Source: TMED27 sp963922705
GTDB taxonomy: Bacteria > Pseudomonadota > Alphaproteobacteria > Micavibrionales > Micavibrionaceae
Direction: 5' to 3'
DNA: 34,540 nt
NCBI GenBank assembly: GCA_963922705.1
Contig: CAWUJS010000013.1
Location: 1-34,540, forward strand
Under the pieces are notes generated by a model. The model had not been told where the DNA came from, searched no databases, and saw nothing but the letters and a program-made list of their open reading frames with translations. Each line of letters starts with the position of its first letter. Positions within the stretch are counted from its first letter, which is position 1. Shown here one piece after another: positions 25,498-33,010 of this stretch. The position numbers and the translations under genes are program-made.

Positions 25498-26505
25498 ATG
25501 TTTCCTGTGCCAGAGGCTAACCTTCACATACTAGCGATATCGCCAAATGATATTATTCGTCATAGTAAAACAATGAGTCTTAAACCAGAAGTCCTTGAAG
25601 AGTTGGGAATGATAAGGGCACATCATGAAGGACATGTATCCGATGAAGATTTTCAAGCATGGAGGCAAGAAAATGTGCAATTAAAGGCAACAGAGGTATT
25701 ACGAGATTTCGTGAGCAAACAATATTCTAGTTTTGATAGCAGTAGAGTTGCCTGGTTTGATATTGCGGAAAAAACATTAGCAGGACGTCCTCTTGCATAT
25801 CAGTATGGTGTTAACAAAGCCATAATTATAACGCCTGACGAAAATGATACGAAACTTCACATCACAAAAAAATTAACGGGCATAGATTTTGATCCTGAAG
25901 ACGTCCAGAATTTACCCGGAGAAGATGCCGATTGGCAAAAAATGGTTATAGCGCATGAAACAGGGCATTTAACTTCATCGGCCAGGCGTGGAACTTTAAC
26001 TTCAGAGTTAAAAGCAGATCTTAATGTTAAAAGCGTTTTTAATGAAAACGCTCAACCAGAGACTATTGCAGCTTATGAACGTGTTCGCGCCATAAGCTCA
26101 ATTATGGGAGAAAACATATATGCTGTAAGCGCATTAATAACGTCAAGTTTTGAAGACGGTGAGTCTCAAATTGGAAAAGTATCCGGGAGGATTATAAACA
26201 GGCAACTCAATGCCGCAAAAGATATTGTGCTGAAACAGCTTAAAGAAGCGAATCCCGATGGCGGTGATGGTGATGTCCTTGCGGATTATTCTCCTGCTAA
26301 AATTTTTAAAGCTGTCAATGAATTATATGAAGCCGGAGATTTTGATCAGATTCCAGTTGGGAAAAGATATATGTACGAATTTCTGGAAGCCGCTGAAGCT
26401 GTTGCTCCTAGCACATTTGACGTGGCAGATAACGATCTTGATTATGATCGTACTCCTCCTGTATTTGAGGCCACGCAACCAAATCAAACTGGCTACAAAC
26501 CGTAA
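25498..26505 (+). CDS. Putative zincin-type metallopeptidase with HETGH motif
   Basis: I do not recognise the family of this roughly 335-residue protein. Its HETGH (bases 25954-25968) is an HExxH zinc motif in a helix (MVIAHETGHL). About 13 residues on, the segment SELKADLNV could give the third ligand, as ExxxD does in M48-like gluzincins. No signal peptide or membrane helix is seen, so it is probably cytoplasmic or delivered by another route. The C-terminus is Pro/Asp-rich. The start is uncertain: ATG 25498 has AGGAA at 25490-25494; ATG 25435 and TTG 25351 are also in frame and would add 21 or 49 residues. It follows hisI but has no obvious link to it. Peptidase function is inferred from the motif only. 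Confidence 0.65.
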   Translation: MFPVPEANLHILAISPNDIIRHSKTMSLKPEVLEELGMIRAHHEGHVSDEDFQAWRQENVQLKATEVLRDFVSKQYSSFDSSRVAWFDIAEKTLAGRPLAYQYGVNKAIIITPDENDTKLHITKKLTGIDFDPEDVQNLPGEDADWQKMVIAHETGHLTSSARRGTLTSELKADLNVKSVFNENAQPETIAAYERVRAISSIMGENIYAVSALITSSFEDGESQIGKVSGRIINRQLNAAKDIVLKQLKEANPDGGDGDVLADYSPAKIFKAVNELYEAGDFDQIPVGKRYMYEFLEAAEAVAPSTFDVADNDLDYDRTPPVFEATQPNQTGYKP

Positions 26506-26510
26506 TAAAC

Positions 26511-27353
26511 TTACTTATTTATAAACTTTTTGTAAGCGGCCTCAAATAATTCAATATCGGCTGCGCATAATTCTTCAAGGCGGCTCATCTGATCTTTCGA
26601 GAGGGTGATCTCATCACCTTTCGCCTCATTGTAGCGGTGAATTTTCAGACGTGCGCCAAATATCTCTTGAAAGCGATCCAGAAAAATATCCATCTCCTCA
26701 AGGAAACCCACCAGTGCGATTTTCTCCAGATTTTCATGTGCTTTTTTGAGTAAAGCTTTTTTATTTTTGGGCGTTATCGTCGCCTCACCGGATAAATATC
26801 GTAAATATACCGATGCATGGTTAAGCCCCTGAATATCATTCAGCCAAATATCAGGATCAGCGGAAATTCTCTTATTCGCAACATTCATACGAAAATTTGA
26901 AATCGCCCGTTTCACCGGATCACGCATGACCGTCACGATCTTGTATTGATCTTTAAAATGCTCTGATATTTTATCCGAAAACAGGACATGACCATGGATA
27001 AGGCGCTTTTCCGCGCACATATAAGCCAGCATCATTTTTTCACGCAAATCAAAGGTAGCAGCAGCGCCTTCCATATCTTCGTGCGTTTGTATGAGACAAT
27101 CTTTGCCGTGTTCCAGAATTGATGCAGCACGCCGCGATGAAAGCGCATCAATCACACCGATTTGTTTATGAACGGGAACGGATGCGTATAACGCTTCGGA
27201 TAGAGACGTACCACCACATTTGGGCAAATGCAGGAATAAACAGCTTTGCTTGATCCCGTTTTTTAAAACAGACGCCGCAATACGGCCCGAGTAGATACGC
27301 GCGCGTCGCTTGAAACGGTCAAAACCCTGTCTTTCACTGCCTTCAATGCTCAT
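26511..27353 (-). CDS. Sulfotransferase (family 2 type, PAPS-dependent)
   Basis: The 280-residue protein has the 5'-phosphosulfate loop LFLHLPKCGGTSLSEAL (about residues 39-55) and the 3'-phosphate site VTVMRDPVKRAISNFRM (140-156). An HGHVLF segment (120-125) matches the catalytic-histidine region of carbohydrate 2-O/3-O sulfotransferases. It would transfer sulfate from PAPS to a sugar hydroxyl. The ATG at 27353 starts 4 bases after the stop of the cpsD-like gene; a GTG at 27425 would overlap it. It is the last gene of the wza-wzz-cpsD-like operon, so its target is probably the exported polysaccharide or its precursor. CysQ and APS kinase genes lie 6 kb away. Confidence 0.85.
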   Translation of the reverse strand: MSIEGSERQGFDRFKRRARIYSGRIAASVLKNGIKQSCLFLHLPKCGGTSLSEALYASVPVHKQIGVIDALSSRRAASILEHGKDCLIQTHEDMEGAAATFDLREKMMLAYMCAEKRLIHGHVLFSDKISEHFKDQYKIVTVMRDPVKRAISNFRMNVANKRISADPDIWLNDIQGLNHASVYLRYLSGEATITPKNKKALLKKAHENLEKIALVGFLEEMDIFLDRFQEIFGARLKIHRYNEAKGDEITLSKDQMSRLEELCAADIELFEAAYKKFINK

Positions 27354-27357
27354 AATA

Positions 27358-28095
27358 TTAATCGCGTGAATCTGCGTTAAAGAATAATTTATAAACCCAT
27401 TTTGGGATGTAATATCGCCGTCCACTCATCACAGTACCGGCAATTTTGCCGCCGCTATTGGTAATTATATCGATGAGTTCCCTGACAACAGGCTGGCGGG
27501 TGCGATCGGCTTTAATGACAATAATGCTACTATCGCTCAATGGTGCGAAGGTTGCAGCAGTGCCTGACTGGATCGCATTTTTTGAGTGTATGATAATCAG
27601 ATCATAGCTTGTCTTAAAGTACGCCAAAACTTCTTTGAGCTGTCTTGTGTTATAAAGCAGATTAGCATTTTGCTCTTCTGCTTCTAGCTTTGTATAAACA
27701 AAAGAGGTTCCCTCGATATGCATGAGCGGCGCTTTTCCAGTCATGCCATCCAGAACGAACTGATCAAGTGAGATATCAGGGTTAAGGCCAGCCTTGTTTG
27801 CAATGCTCTTCTCGCCTGGATTAATATTGATAAAAATAACATTTTTGCCATTTTGAGATGCTGCAAAAAGCGCTGTTTCAAATGCAATTTGCTCTGAACC
27901 TTCGCGGTTATAAGCGCTTGTTACGTGAATGATATTTGCTTCTGTTGATATGTTATTATCAATTGCGCCCAAAATAGTCGCTATTTTTACACGCGGTAAA
28001 GTAACAGAAATATCTGATTTTACGGTAAGAGCCGGGATTTCATTGAAAGTCATCTCTAAATCTTTTGATGATTTTGCCTTATTGGTACGTGTCAT
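27358..28095 (-). CDS. Degenerate CpsD/BY-kinase-like P-loop protein
   Basis: This 245-residue protein has the fold of capsular tyrosine kinases (CpsD, Wzc C-terminus), which control polysaccharide chain length through a Wzz partner. All nucleotide motifs are lost: the Walker A position reads SAYNREGSEQIA (60-71) in place of the family's GEGKST pattern, Walker A' reads VIFININPG (no Asp), and Walker B reads DLIIIHSKN (Asp to His). A short Tyr-containing tail (RRYYIPKWVYK) remains. It is therefore likely a pseudo-kinase that only binds Wzz. Its ATG overlaps the wzz stop by 4 bases (ATGA), so the two are co-translated. The order wza-wzz-cpsD-like matches the Caulobacter holdfast genes hfsD-hfsA-hfsB as I recall them. 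Confidence 0.8.
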   Translation of the reverse strand: MTRTNKAKSSKDLEMTFNEIPALTVKSDISVTLPRVKIATILGAIDNNISTEANIIHVTSAYNREGSEQIAFETALFAASQNGKNVIFININPGEKSIANKAGLNPDISLDQFVLDGMTGKAPLMHIEGTSFVYTKLEAEEQNANLLYNTRQLKEVLAYFKTSYDLIIIHSKNAIQSGTAATFAPLSDSSIIVIKADRTRQPVVRELIDIITNSGGKIAGTVMSGRRYYIPKWVYKLFFNADSRD

Positions 28096-29372
28096 GCTGA
28101 CCGCCCTTCTGCTTCACTAAAGGTTGCCAATACAGATAAGCCTAACCTTGAGCGAATTTGATTTGGATAGCTAAAGCGATCATCAATGATCTCGTATAAT
28201 ATTGCAATACCTGCGGCAAAAACGCCAGCCAGCATCGTGACGGCTATCAGAATCATTTTCTTGTTCGGGCCTGCCGGATTTAACGGTGCAATAGGCTCAT
28301 CAATAACCGATATGCGCGTTATATTCTGATCATTCAGCATGCTATTGACCCGTGCCTCTTCCATACGTTGCCTGTAATATTTTGCATTTTCTTCATCCAG
28401 CGCAACTTGCTGCTCCAGTTCGTTGAATTTTCCGCGCTGTAATTCCAGCCATGTGATACGCTCGTCAATTGCGGCTGTCTGGAATGCGAAAGTCCCTTGC
28501 ACTTCTTTATCCAAATTCACCATATCTGCCTGGCGTTCGCGTAATTGCGCTTTTGCAACTGCGATACTTTCGCGGATGCTCTTCATAACCGGGCTATTAC
28601 TTTTATATGTTGCCCGCATTTCCGCTGCTCTTGCTTCAAGCGCTGCGAGATTTTCCTGCGCTTCCGTTATGGATCGAAAAGTAATGGATGAAAGATCATT
28701 CTTTTGCTTCAAAAGCTGATCAATTTCCTGATCAATTTCAGAGATACCCATCTCCTTTTTAAAGGCAATCAATGTCTCACGGCTCTCATTAAGGCGAAGC
28801 TGAGCTTTGTCAGCCTGTTCTTTCAAGAAATTAATCTGCGGCGTCTCATAAATTTCCGTATGGCGCTTCTTGAACGCTTCAATCAGTTGTTTGGAGACTT
28901 GAACAGTCACTTCCGGATCTGCATGACGATAACTTAATCCAATCAAATGATTATCTTTTCCGGCAAAAACCTGAAGATTTTTCCGAACTTGCCCTGCTGC
29001 TTTTTGAAGCTTATTTTCGCTGGGTATTTCAGTTTCCAGCTCAGACAGGTCAGGAAATATAGAGTCTATATCAAGGTCAGACAGTGCTTTTTTGATAAGA
29101 TCAGTACTTTTAAAAATTTGTACATTGGATTGCAGGATTTCATTCCTGTCTACATATCCTCCGCTAGAGCCACCGCCATTTTGAAGGTTGACTTCAAGGC
29201 GTGCATTTTGACCAAAGTTCAATAAAATGCTGCTTTTTGTTTCATAATATGGCTCAAGGTTAAGCGTCATTAAAAACCCGGGTATGAAAATGATAAAAAA
29301 AGTGAGCAATAGCTTTTTTTTCTGGCGAAAAAAGAGGTGCAATATACCGCGTATATTATATTCAAAATCCAT
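28092..29372 (-). CDS. Wzz/GumC-type polysaccharide co-polymerase
   Basis: This 426-residue inner-membrane protein sets chain length and connects synthesis to the Wza channel. It has two membrane helices (about residues 20-38 and 372-395), a large periplasmic coiled-coil (about 178-345) and the Pro-rich motif SVIDEPIAPLNPAGPNKK before helix 2, a Wzz hallmark. There is no fused kinase; the separate cpsD-like gene that follows takes that place. The ATG at 29372 is preferred over a TTG at 29378 and lies 2 bases after the wza stop. It overlaps the next gene by 4 bases, indicating a tight operon. Confidence 0.92.
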   Translation of the reverse strand: MDFEYNIRGILHLFFRQKKKLLLTFFIIFIPGFLMTLNLEPYYETKSSILLNFGQNARLEVNLQNGGGSSGGYVDRNEILQSNVQIFKSTDLIKKALSDLDIDSIFPDLSELETEIPSENKLQKAAGQVRKNLQVFAGKDNHLIGLSYRHADPEVTVQVSKQLIEAFKKRHTEIYETPQINFLKEQADKAQLRLNESRETLIAFKKEMGISEIDQEIDQLLKQKNDLSSITFRSITEAQENLAALEARAAEMRATYKSNSPVMKSIRESIAVAKAQLRERQADMVNLDKEVQGTFAFQTAAIDERITWLELQRGKFNELEQQVALDEENAKYYRQRMEEARVNSMLNDQNITRISVIDEPIAPLNPAGPNKKMILIAVTMLAGVFAAGIAILYEIIDDRFSYPNQIRSRLGLSVLATFSEAEGRSA

Positions 29373-29374
29373 GA

Positions 29375-30097
29375 TCAATCATCCAACCTGTAACTAAATC
29401 CTAAATTCACACCCGGACGGATGAATTGTTCTATGGCTTGCTCATACAATACATAAGCTTCGGCAATGGAGGTTTGCGGCACATACACAACATCATAAGC
29501 AGCAAGACGTATGTCTGATTCCGGACTGAGACCGGTTGTTGCCTTGCTGTAATCTGCTCTGTAAGCTTTTGGCTGATCCCCAGCGCCACGCCTCAAGATG
29601 ATAATCTCTTCTGTATTAGCAGAGTTTTGTATATCACCGGCCATGGCAAGCGCCTGTAATAATGTCAAGTTTGGCCCTACAGAGATATATTCACCCGGCC
29701 TTGCAACTTCTCCCAGAACATAAAAACGTGTTGGCGCAAACGAACGTACAATCACGGCTACATTCGGATCGCTGAGATGCTTTTCGTATTCCGTATTTAA
29801 CGTTTTTTGTAGCTCTTCAGGGGTTACACCATATGCCATAACATTTTGTGCAACAGCAGTCGAAATTTTGCCATCAGGGCGCACCGTGACATTTTCTTCA
29901 AGCTCAGGGTTTAAAAGTAATTTTATATCCAGAACATCACCGACCTGAATGCGATAAGGCGGCAATTCATCGGCAATATCTGCAATTGGGGAAACATTCA
30001 AAGGCGCTGATTGGATGTCAGTGGTAGTATTGCAGCCTGAAGCAAGCATCAGTATGACACTTAGCATAGCGATATATTTTAAACTGAGGCATTTCAT
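29375..30097 (-). CDS. wza: Wza-type outer-membrane polysaccharide export lipoprotein
   Basis: This 240-residue protein is a short polysaccharide export channel protein. The lipoprotein signal has lipobox LASGC (Cys22). The export domain begins YRIQVGDVLDIKLLLNPELE (about residues 48-67) and continues with VRPDGKIS. An SLBB domain follows (RFYVLGEVARPGEYISVGPN, about 126-145). It is shorter than E. coli Wza (about 380) and has only one SLBB-like unit, as in many exopolysaccharide and holdfast systems. It is the first gene of the export operon. A possible promoter (TTGAAA, 17 bases, TAATTT) and a hairpin at 30112-30127 lie upstream. Confidence 0.93.
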   Translation of the reverse strand: MKCLSLKYIAMLSVILMLASGCNTTTDIQSAPLNVSPIADIADELPPYRIQVGDVLDIKLLLNPELEENVTVRPDGKISTAVAQNVMAYGVTPEELQKTLNTEYEKHLSDPNVAVIVRSFAPTRFYVLGEVARPGEYISVGPNLTLLQALAMAGDIQNSANTEEIIILRRGAGDQPKAYRADYSKATTGLSPESDIRLAAYDVVYVPQTSIAEAYVLYEQAIEQFIRPGVNLGFSYRLDD

Positions 30098-30111
30098 AGT
30101 TTTGAACTCAA

Positions 30112-30127
30112 ACCAATCCTTATTGGT
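30112..30127. promoter_or_regulatory. Small perfect palindrome in the wza leader
   Basis: ACCAAT and ATTGGT pair perfectly over 6 bp around CCTT (AAGG in the minus-strand message), 15-30 bases before the wza ATG. It lies after a candidate -35/-10 pair on the minus strand and could be an operator or an RNA hairpin. A 6-bp dyad of this size can also occur by chance. Confidence 0.3.
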
Positions 30128-30207
30128 GGAAATTACATTCTTTTATATGATGTTTCAAGTAAATAACAACGTGAAGAAATCATTGCATCCTTTTGTTTAT
30201 ATTGCAT

Positions 30208-30588
30208 TTAGAGAAGTCTCTCAATATCGGATTCAAATTCTCTGGATACTGGTGGGCGTCTTTTGCTTCGGACACAAATGCCGTTTTGACTTCGTGTTTG
30301 TGCCTGGCAACTTGAAAAATTGTCATAGTAGCACTGCACATAACGGGTTGAACCAACCAAACACCATAGCCCCGGGCCATCCGGGATATCTATAACCTCC
30401 TCATTAACCGTACAATTAGAGCCAGTTGTTGCGATCTGTTTTTCAAGGCATGAAGCCGCAGTGTAGAAAATACATTGACGCTGGGCAGTTGGTATATTGA
30501 GACAAAATAAAGGGCTAGCGCTAACATTGGGAACATCCCAAAGCGTACAGGAAACAACTAAGAATAATAGAGTCAATAACGCTCTCAT
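30208..30588 (-). CDS. Small secreted Cys-rich protein with two DUF3551-like motifs
   Basis: The 126-residue product has a signal peptide (MRALLTLLFLVVSCTLW, cut near NVSA). Two similar segments follow, each with the cysteine spacing C-x9-C-x7-C-x10/11-C: one begins FCLNIPTAQRQC and the other WCLVGSTRYVQC. The pattern resembles the DUF3551 family of small periplasmic proteins in alphaproteobacteria, here duplicated. Function is unknown; eight cysteines suggest disulfides. The ATG at 30588 is chosen since it begins the signal peptide; an in-frame GTG at 30639 would add 17 residues that hide it. It lies 110 bases upstream of wza on the same strand, and may or may not share its transcript. Confidence 0.65.
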   Translation of the reverse strand: MRALLTLLFLVVSCTLWDVPNVSASPLFCLNIPTAQRQCIFYTAASCLEKQIATTGSNCTVNEEVIDIPDGPGLWCLVGSTRYVQCYYDNFSSCQAQTRSQNGICVRSKRRPPVSREFESDIERLL

Positions 30589-30713
30589 GGGAAAATTTCT
30601 ATTACATAGATTGAAACTGTGCAAGCTCCTTGCACTCACTATATTTAGATCACTACATTTTAGTAAAATCGGATAAACACATAAATCATCGTTTTTCCAA
30701 AATGCTTCTTAAA

Positions 30714-30935
30714 CTATTCCGGCTTATCTTTTATAAAAAGACTTGTTGTGATGCTGTCGATTTCTCTGATTGTCGCCTTTAAATCTTTGTTCACGGTATT
30801 GTCGGATAAGGCAAAATCATGGACGCCATTAAAAGTAATATCAATACGGGTCAGATCGGATGACACATCAATCAGTGCATCTACAACCTTGTCTAACGAT
30901 TCAATATATTCTTTCTTTTTTGCGTCATTGGTCAT
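30714..30935 (-). CDS. Short hypothetical protein
   Basis: This possible gene gives 73 residues (or 81 from 30959), highly charged and mostly helical by appearance, starting MTNDAKKKEYIESLDKVVDA. No family is recognised. There is no clear ribosome binding site, and the surroundings are AT-rich. An open frame of this length with regular heptad-like hydrophobics is suggestive but could be chance. Confidence 0.4.
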   Translation of the reverse strand: MTNDAKKKEYIESLDKVVDALIDVSSDLTRIDITFNGVHDFALSDNTVNKDLKATIREIDSITTSLFIKDKPE

Positions 30936-31043
30936 GCATAACATCAATATATCAATCAAGCGTTGGGCGTTAATAAATACAGCATATCTAATGAATTTCT
31001 ATGTGGATAGCTGTCCGGTTTTAAACTGAAACGACTTTAACAT

Positions 31044-31072
31044 TTGACATGTAAGAAAATATAATATAGGAA
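31044..31072 (+). promoter_or_regulatory. Candidate promoter of the esterase gene
   Basis: A perfect -35 TTGACA (31044-31049) is followed by TAGGAA at 31067-31072 (17-base spacing) within a run of TATAAT-like words; a perfect TATAAT at 31060-31065 is only 10 bases away and too close. Transcription would start near 31080, just before the leader hairpin. Confidence 0.45.
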
Positions 31073-31085
31073 TATATTCATATAC

Positions 31086-31116
31086 AGGCGAACTCCATCC
31101 GGAGCTCGCCTTTTTT
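31086..31116 (+). terminator. Intrinsic terminator-like hairpin in the esterase leader
   Basis: GGCGAACTCC, a 4-base loop (ATCC) and GGAGCTCGCC pair over 10 bp with one A-C mismatch, and TTTTTT follows at once. No plus-strand gene exists for about 4.5 kb upstream, so it cannot simply end a neighbouring gene. It stands between a promoter-like sequence and the ribosome binding site of the next gene, where it could act as an attenuator. The next gene begins 29 bases after the T run. Confidence 0.65.
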
Positions 31117-31144
31117 ATTGTTTCATTTTTCAAGGAGATTACAC

Positions 31145-32953
31145 ATGTTAAAAACATTAGGCAGGGGTATGTCAGTTCTGACAACCTTAAGCGCCCCATC
31201 CTCAAACCCCACACTCACCCTATCCACCATCCCCGGCTACTACGCTGATTACGATGCTGCAGATTTGAGTACATCCACGATCATTAACGGCAATGAGGTT
31301 GCGGTTTGGGGGGATGTGTCTGGCAATGGCAATCATCTGGACAACCCATCATCGGTAAAACTCCGTGCTTATGAGCGAACAATTGAAGGTGTTCCGGCTT
31401 TGGCGAATTACGGTGCAGCCTCGATTTCCCGTGCTAATTTCGGGATTGACCCATCCACCGATGATTTCACAATCTTTTGCGTAGCGATGGTTGATGAATC
31501 ATCGAACGATATCATATGGGGCTGGGATGGTAATGTTGTCAGGCAAATCATCTATTCCGGCCTTGCTTCTAACGTTATTGATAATGGTGCGAGCTTTAAC
31601 AAAAGTGTTGCAGCCGCAGGGGAAATGAATAAAGGCGGTATCAGCGTATTCGCGCATGACCCGGCTACATCATCCGAGACGCGCCACAACAAAGCACAAA
31701 CCACCAGCACGAATAACGTCACATTGTCATCAACCAATGGCGAGTTTGTTGTTGGCTCCGCCCCGTTCGGCAATACGAATAATGCGATCAAAGGCGCTAT
31801 CAGTCGGATTATCGTCTTTAATCGCAAGTTAAATCTTGCGGAAATAGAATTTGTTGAAAATCTTTTGGAAAGCACTTACCGCATTGCAAGTCTCTTTAAT
31901 GATGATGTTGGTTTAATAGCAGCAGGTCAATCCAACATCCACTATCAATTTACACAATCATCCGGTTCGGGGGCGGCAAACACAGTGACAGCCCTGGGTG
32001 ATTATTACGGCGGCACAATCCGCTATGAGACAGGTGCGCAAGGGGGCGCTGCAGTGCTTAAGGAAAATGCCAGCGGAACATTTCCCGATCGATGGTATTA
32101 CGATAATGATACGGGCGATTTCGGTCCAACTTACGATGGCTGGGCAACCGAAGTGGATGCTTTTACTGCCGCAGGTATTGAGATTGACGCGATACTCTGG
32201 GATCAGGGTGAGGAAGATGCGGGGGATATTGGAAACAGCAACACAGAAAGAACCAAATATAAAGAAGCGCTTAAAGCCCTCTGGACACAAATGCGCGTAA
32301 AAATCGGGCGCGATGTTCCGATCATCATAACACCCCTTGGCCGTAACAACCTTGGAGCATCTGGCGGCGGCTGGCAGCGTATTCGAGAGGTACAGTATGA
32401 ATTGTCCAGGGAGTTTTACAACACCTATATCATGAGTGGTCGAGCGCATTATGGGCTATCGGATAATTTGCACCTTGATCAGGCAGGGCGTGAAGCATTA
32501 GGAACGGCGCAAGGCCACTTTGTGGGACAGATTATGGGGCGTGCAGGAAGCGTTCCTGTTATACCGCCGGCAATAGCTTCCGTATCGCGCTCCGGGACAA
32601 GCGTGACAATCACAATCGAACACCGCGAAGGGAGTGATTTTACCCCCGCAAGCGGCATTGACGGGTTCGTATTCTCAAATAACGGCTATGAAGGCGATGA
32701 AAACGGCAGCGTTATCCCCTGGGCGGTTGAGCCAGCCAGAACAAATGCAACAACCATCACGGGCACTCTCGCCAGCACACCAAGCGGTGATGAATACCTC
32801 GTTTATCAAAGCGCGCCTATGAATGTCGCATCCTATGGCGGTAATGTCGTGGGTGCCAATATGGTAGTCGATAACTCAACCGCATCACTCCCTCTCGCCC
32901 CAGGCGTCTGGCGCAATAACGGTGCAGGATTTGAGAAAATTGCGGGGGGTTAG
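31145..32953 (+). CDS. LamG-like plus SGNH/sialate-O-acetylesterase-like protein
   Basis: The 602-residue protein has an N-terminal LamG/concanavalin-like lectin part (about 30-250, with VWGDVSGNGNHLDNP and AISRIIVFNRKLNLAEIEF). An SGNH esterase domain follows (about 255-465). The catalytic Ser263 lies in GLIAAGQSNI, WDQGEED (352-358) matches the WxQGE motif of the sialate O-acetylesterase/CE6 family, and DNLHL (440-444) gives the Asp-His pair. The last 130 residues are beta-rich. It probably removes acetyl groups from glycans. No signal peptide is visible. AAGGAG (31132-31137) fixes the ATG at 31145. The composition and architecture recall phage tail proteins that digest surface sugars, but no phage genes adjoin. 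Confidence 0.8.
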   Translation: MLKTLGRGMSVLTTLSAPSSNPTLTLSTIPGYYADYDAADLSTSTIINGNEVAVWGDVSGNGNHLDNPSSVKLRAYERTIEGVPALANYGAASISRANFGIDPSTDDFTIFCVAMVDESSNDIIWGWDGNVVRQIIYSGLASNVIDNGASFNKSVAAAGEMNKGGISVFAHDPATSSETRHNKAQTTSTNNVTLSSTNGEFVVGSAPFGNTNNAIKGAISRIIVFNRKLNLAEIEFVENLLESTYRIASLFNDDVGLIAAGQSNIHYQFTQSSGSGAANTVTALGDYYGGTIRYETGAQGGAAVLKENASGTFPDRWYYDNDTGDFGPTYDGWATEVDAFTAAGIEIDAILWDQGEEDAGDIGNSNTERTKYKEALKALWTQMRVKIGRDVPIIITPLGRNNLGASGGGWQRIREVQYELSREFYNTYIMSGRAHYGLSDNLHLDQAGREALGTAQGHFVGQIMGRAGSVPVIPPAIASVSRSGTSVTITIEHREGSDFTPASGIDGFVFSNNGYEGDENGSVIPWAVEPARTNATTITGTLASTPSGDEYLVYQSAPMNVASYGGNVVGANMVVDNSTASLPLAPGVWRNNGAGFEKIAGG

Positions 32954-33010
32954 AAAAACAGAGGCTGATCCCTAAGGTAATTCAAAGTTCATTTAGTCTC
33001 AAGAGAGTCG

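Noticed and set aside
22470..30111. Nearly identical ATAGTT(G)TTGAACTCAA words upstream of the small lipoprotein gene (22470-22486) and wza (30096-30111), suggesting a shared operator
   Set aside because: They match with one inserted base over 16-17 positions, but a pair this similar is expected by chance in 34 kb of AT-rich DNA, and their distances from the start codons differ.
30015..30395. Plus-strand open frame across the wza leader
   Set aside because: It overlaps wza and the signal-peptide gene in antisense and has no coherent protein features.
31118..32953. Prophage or integrated element around the esterase gene
   Set aside because: Only one phage-tail-like gene is present; no integrase, attachment repeats, portal, capsid or other phage gene flanks it.
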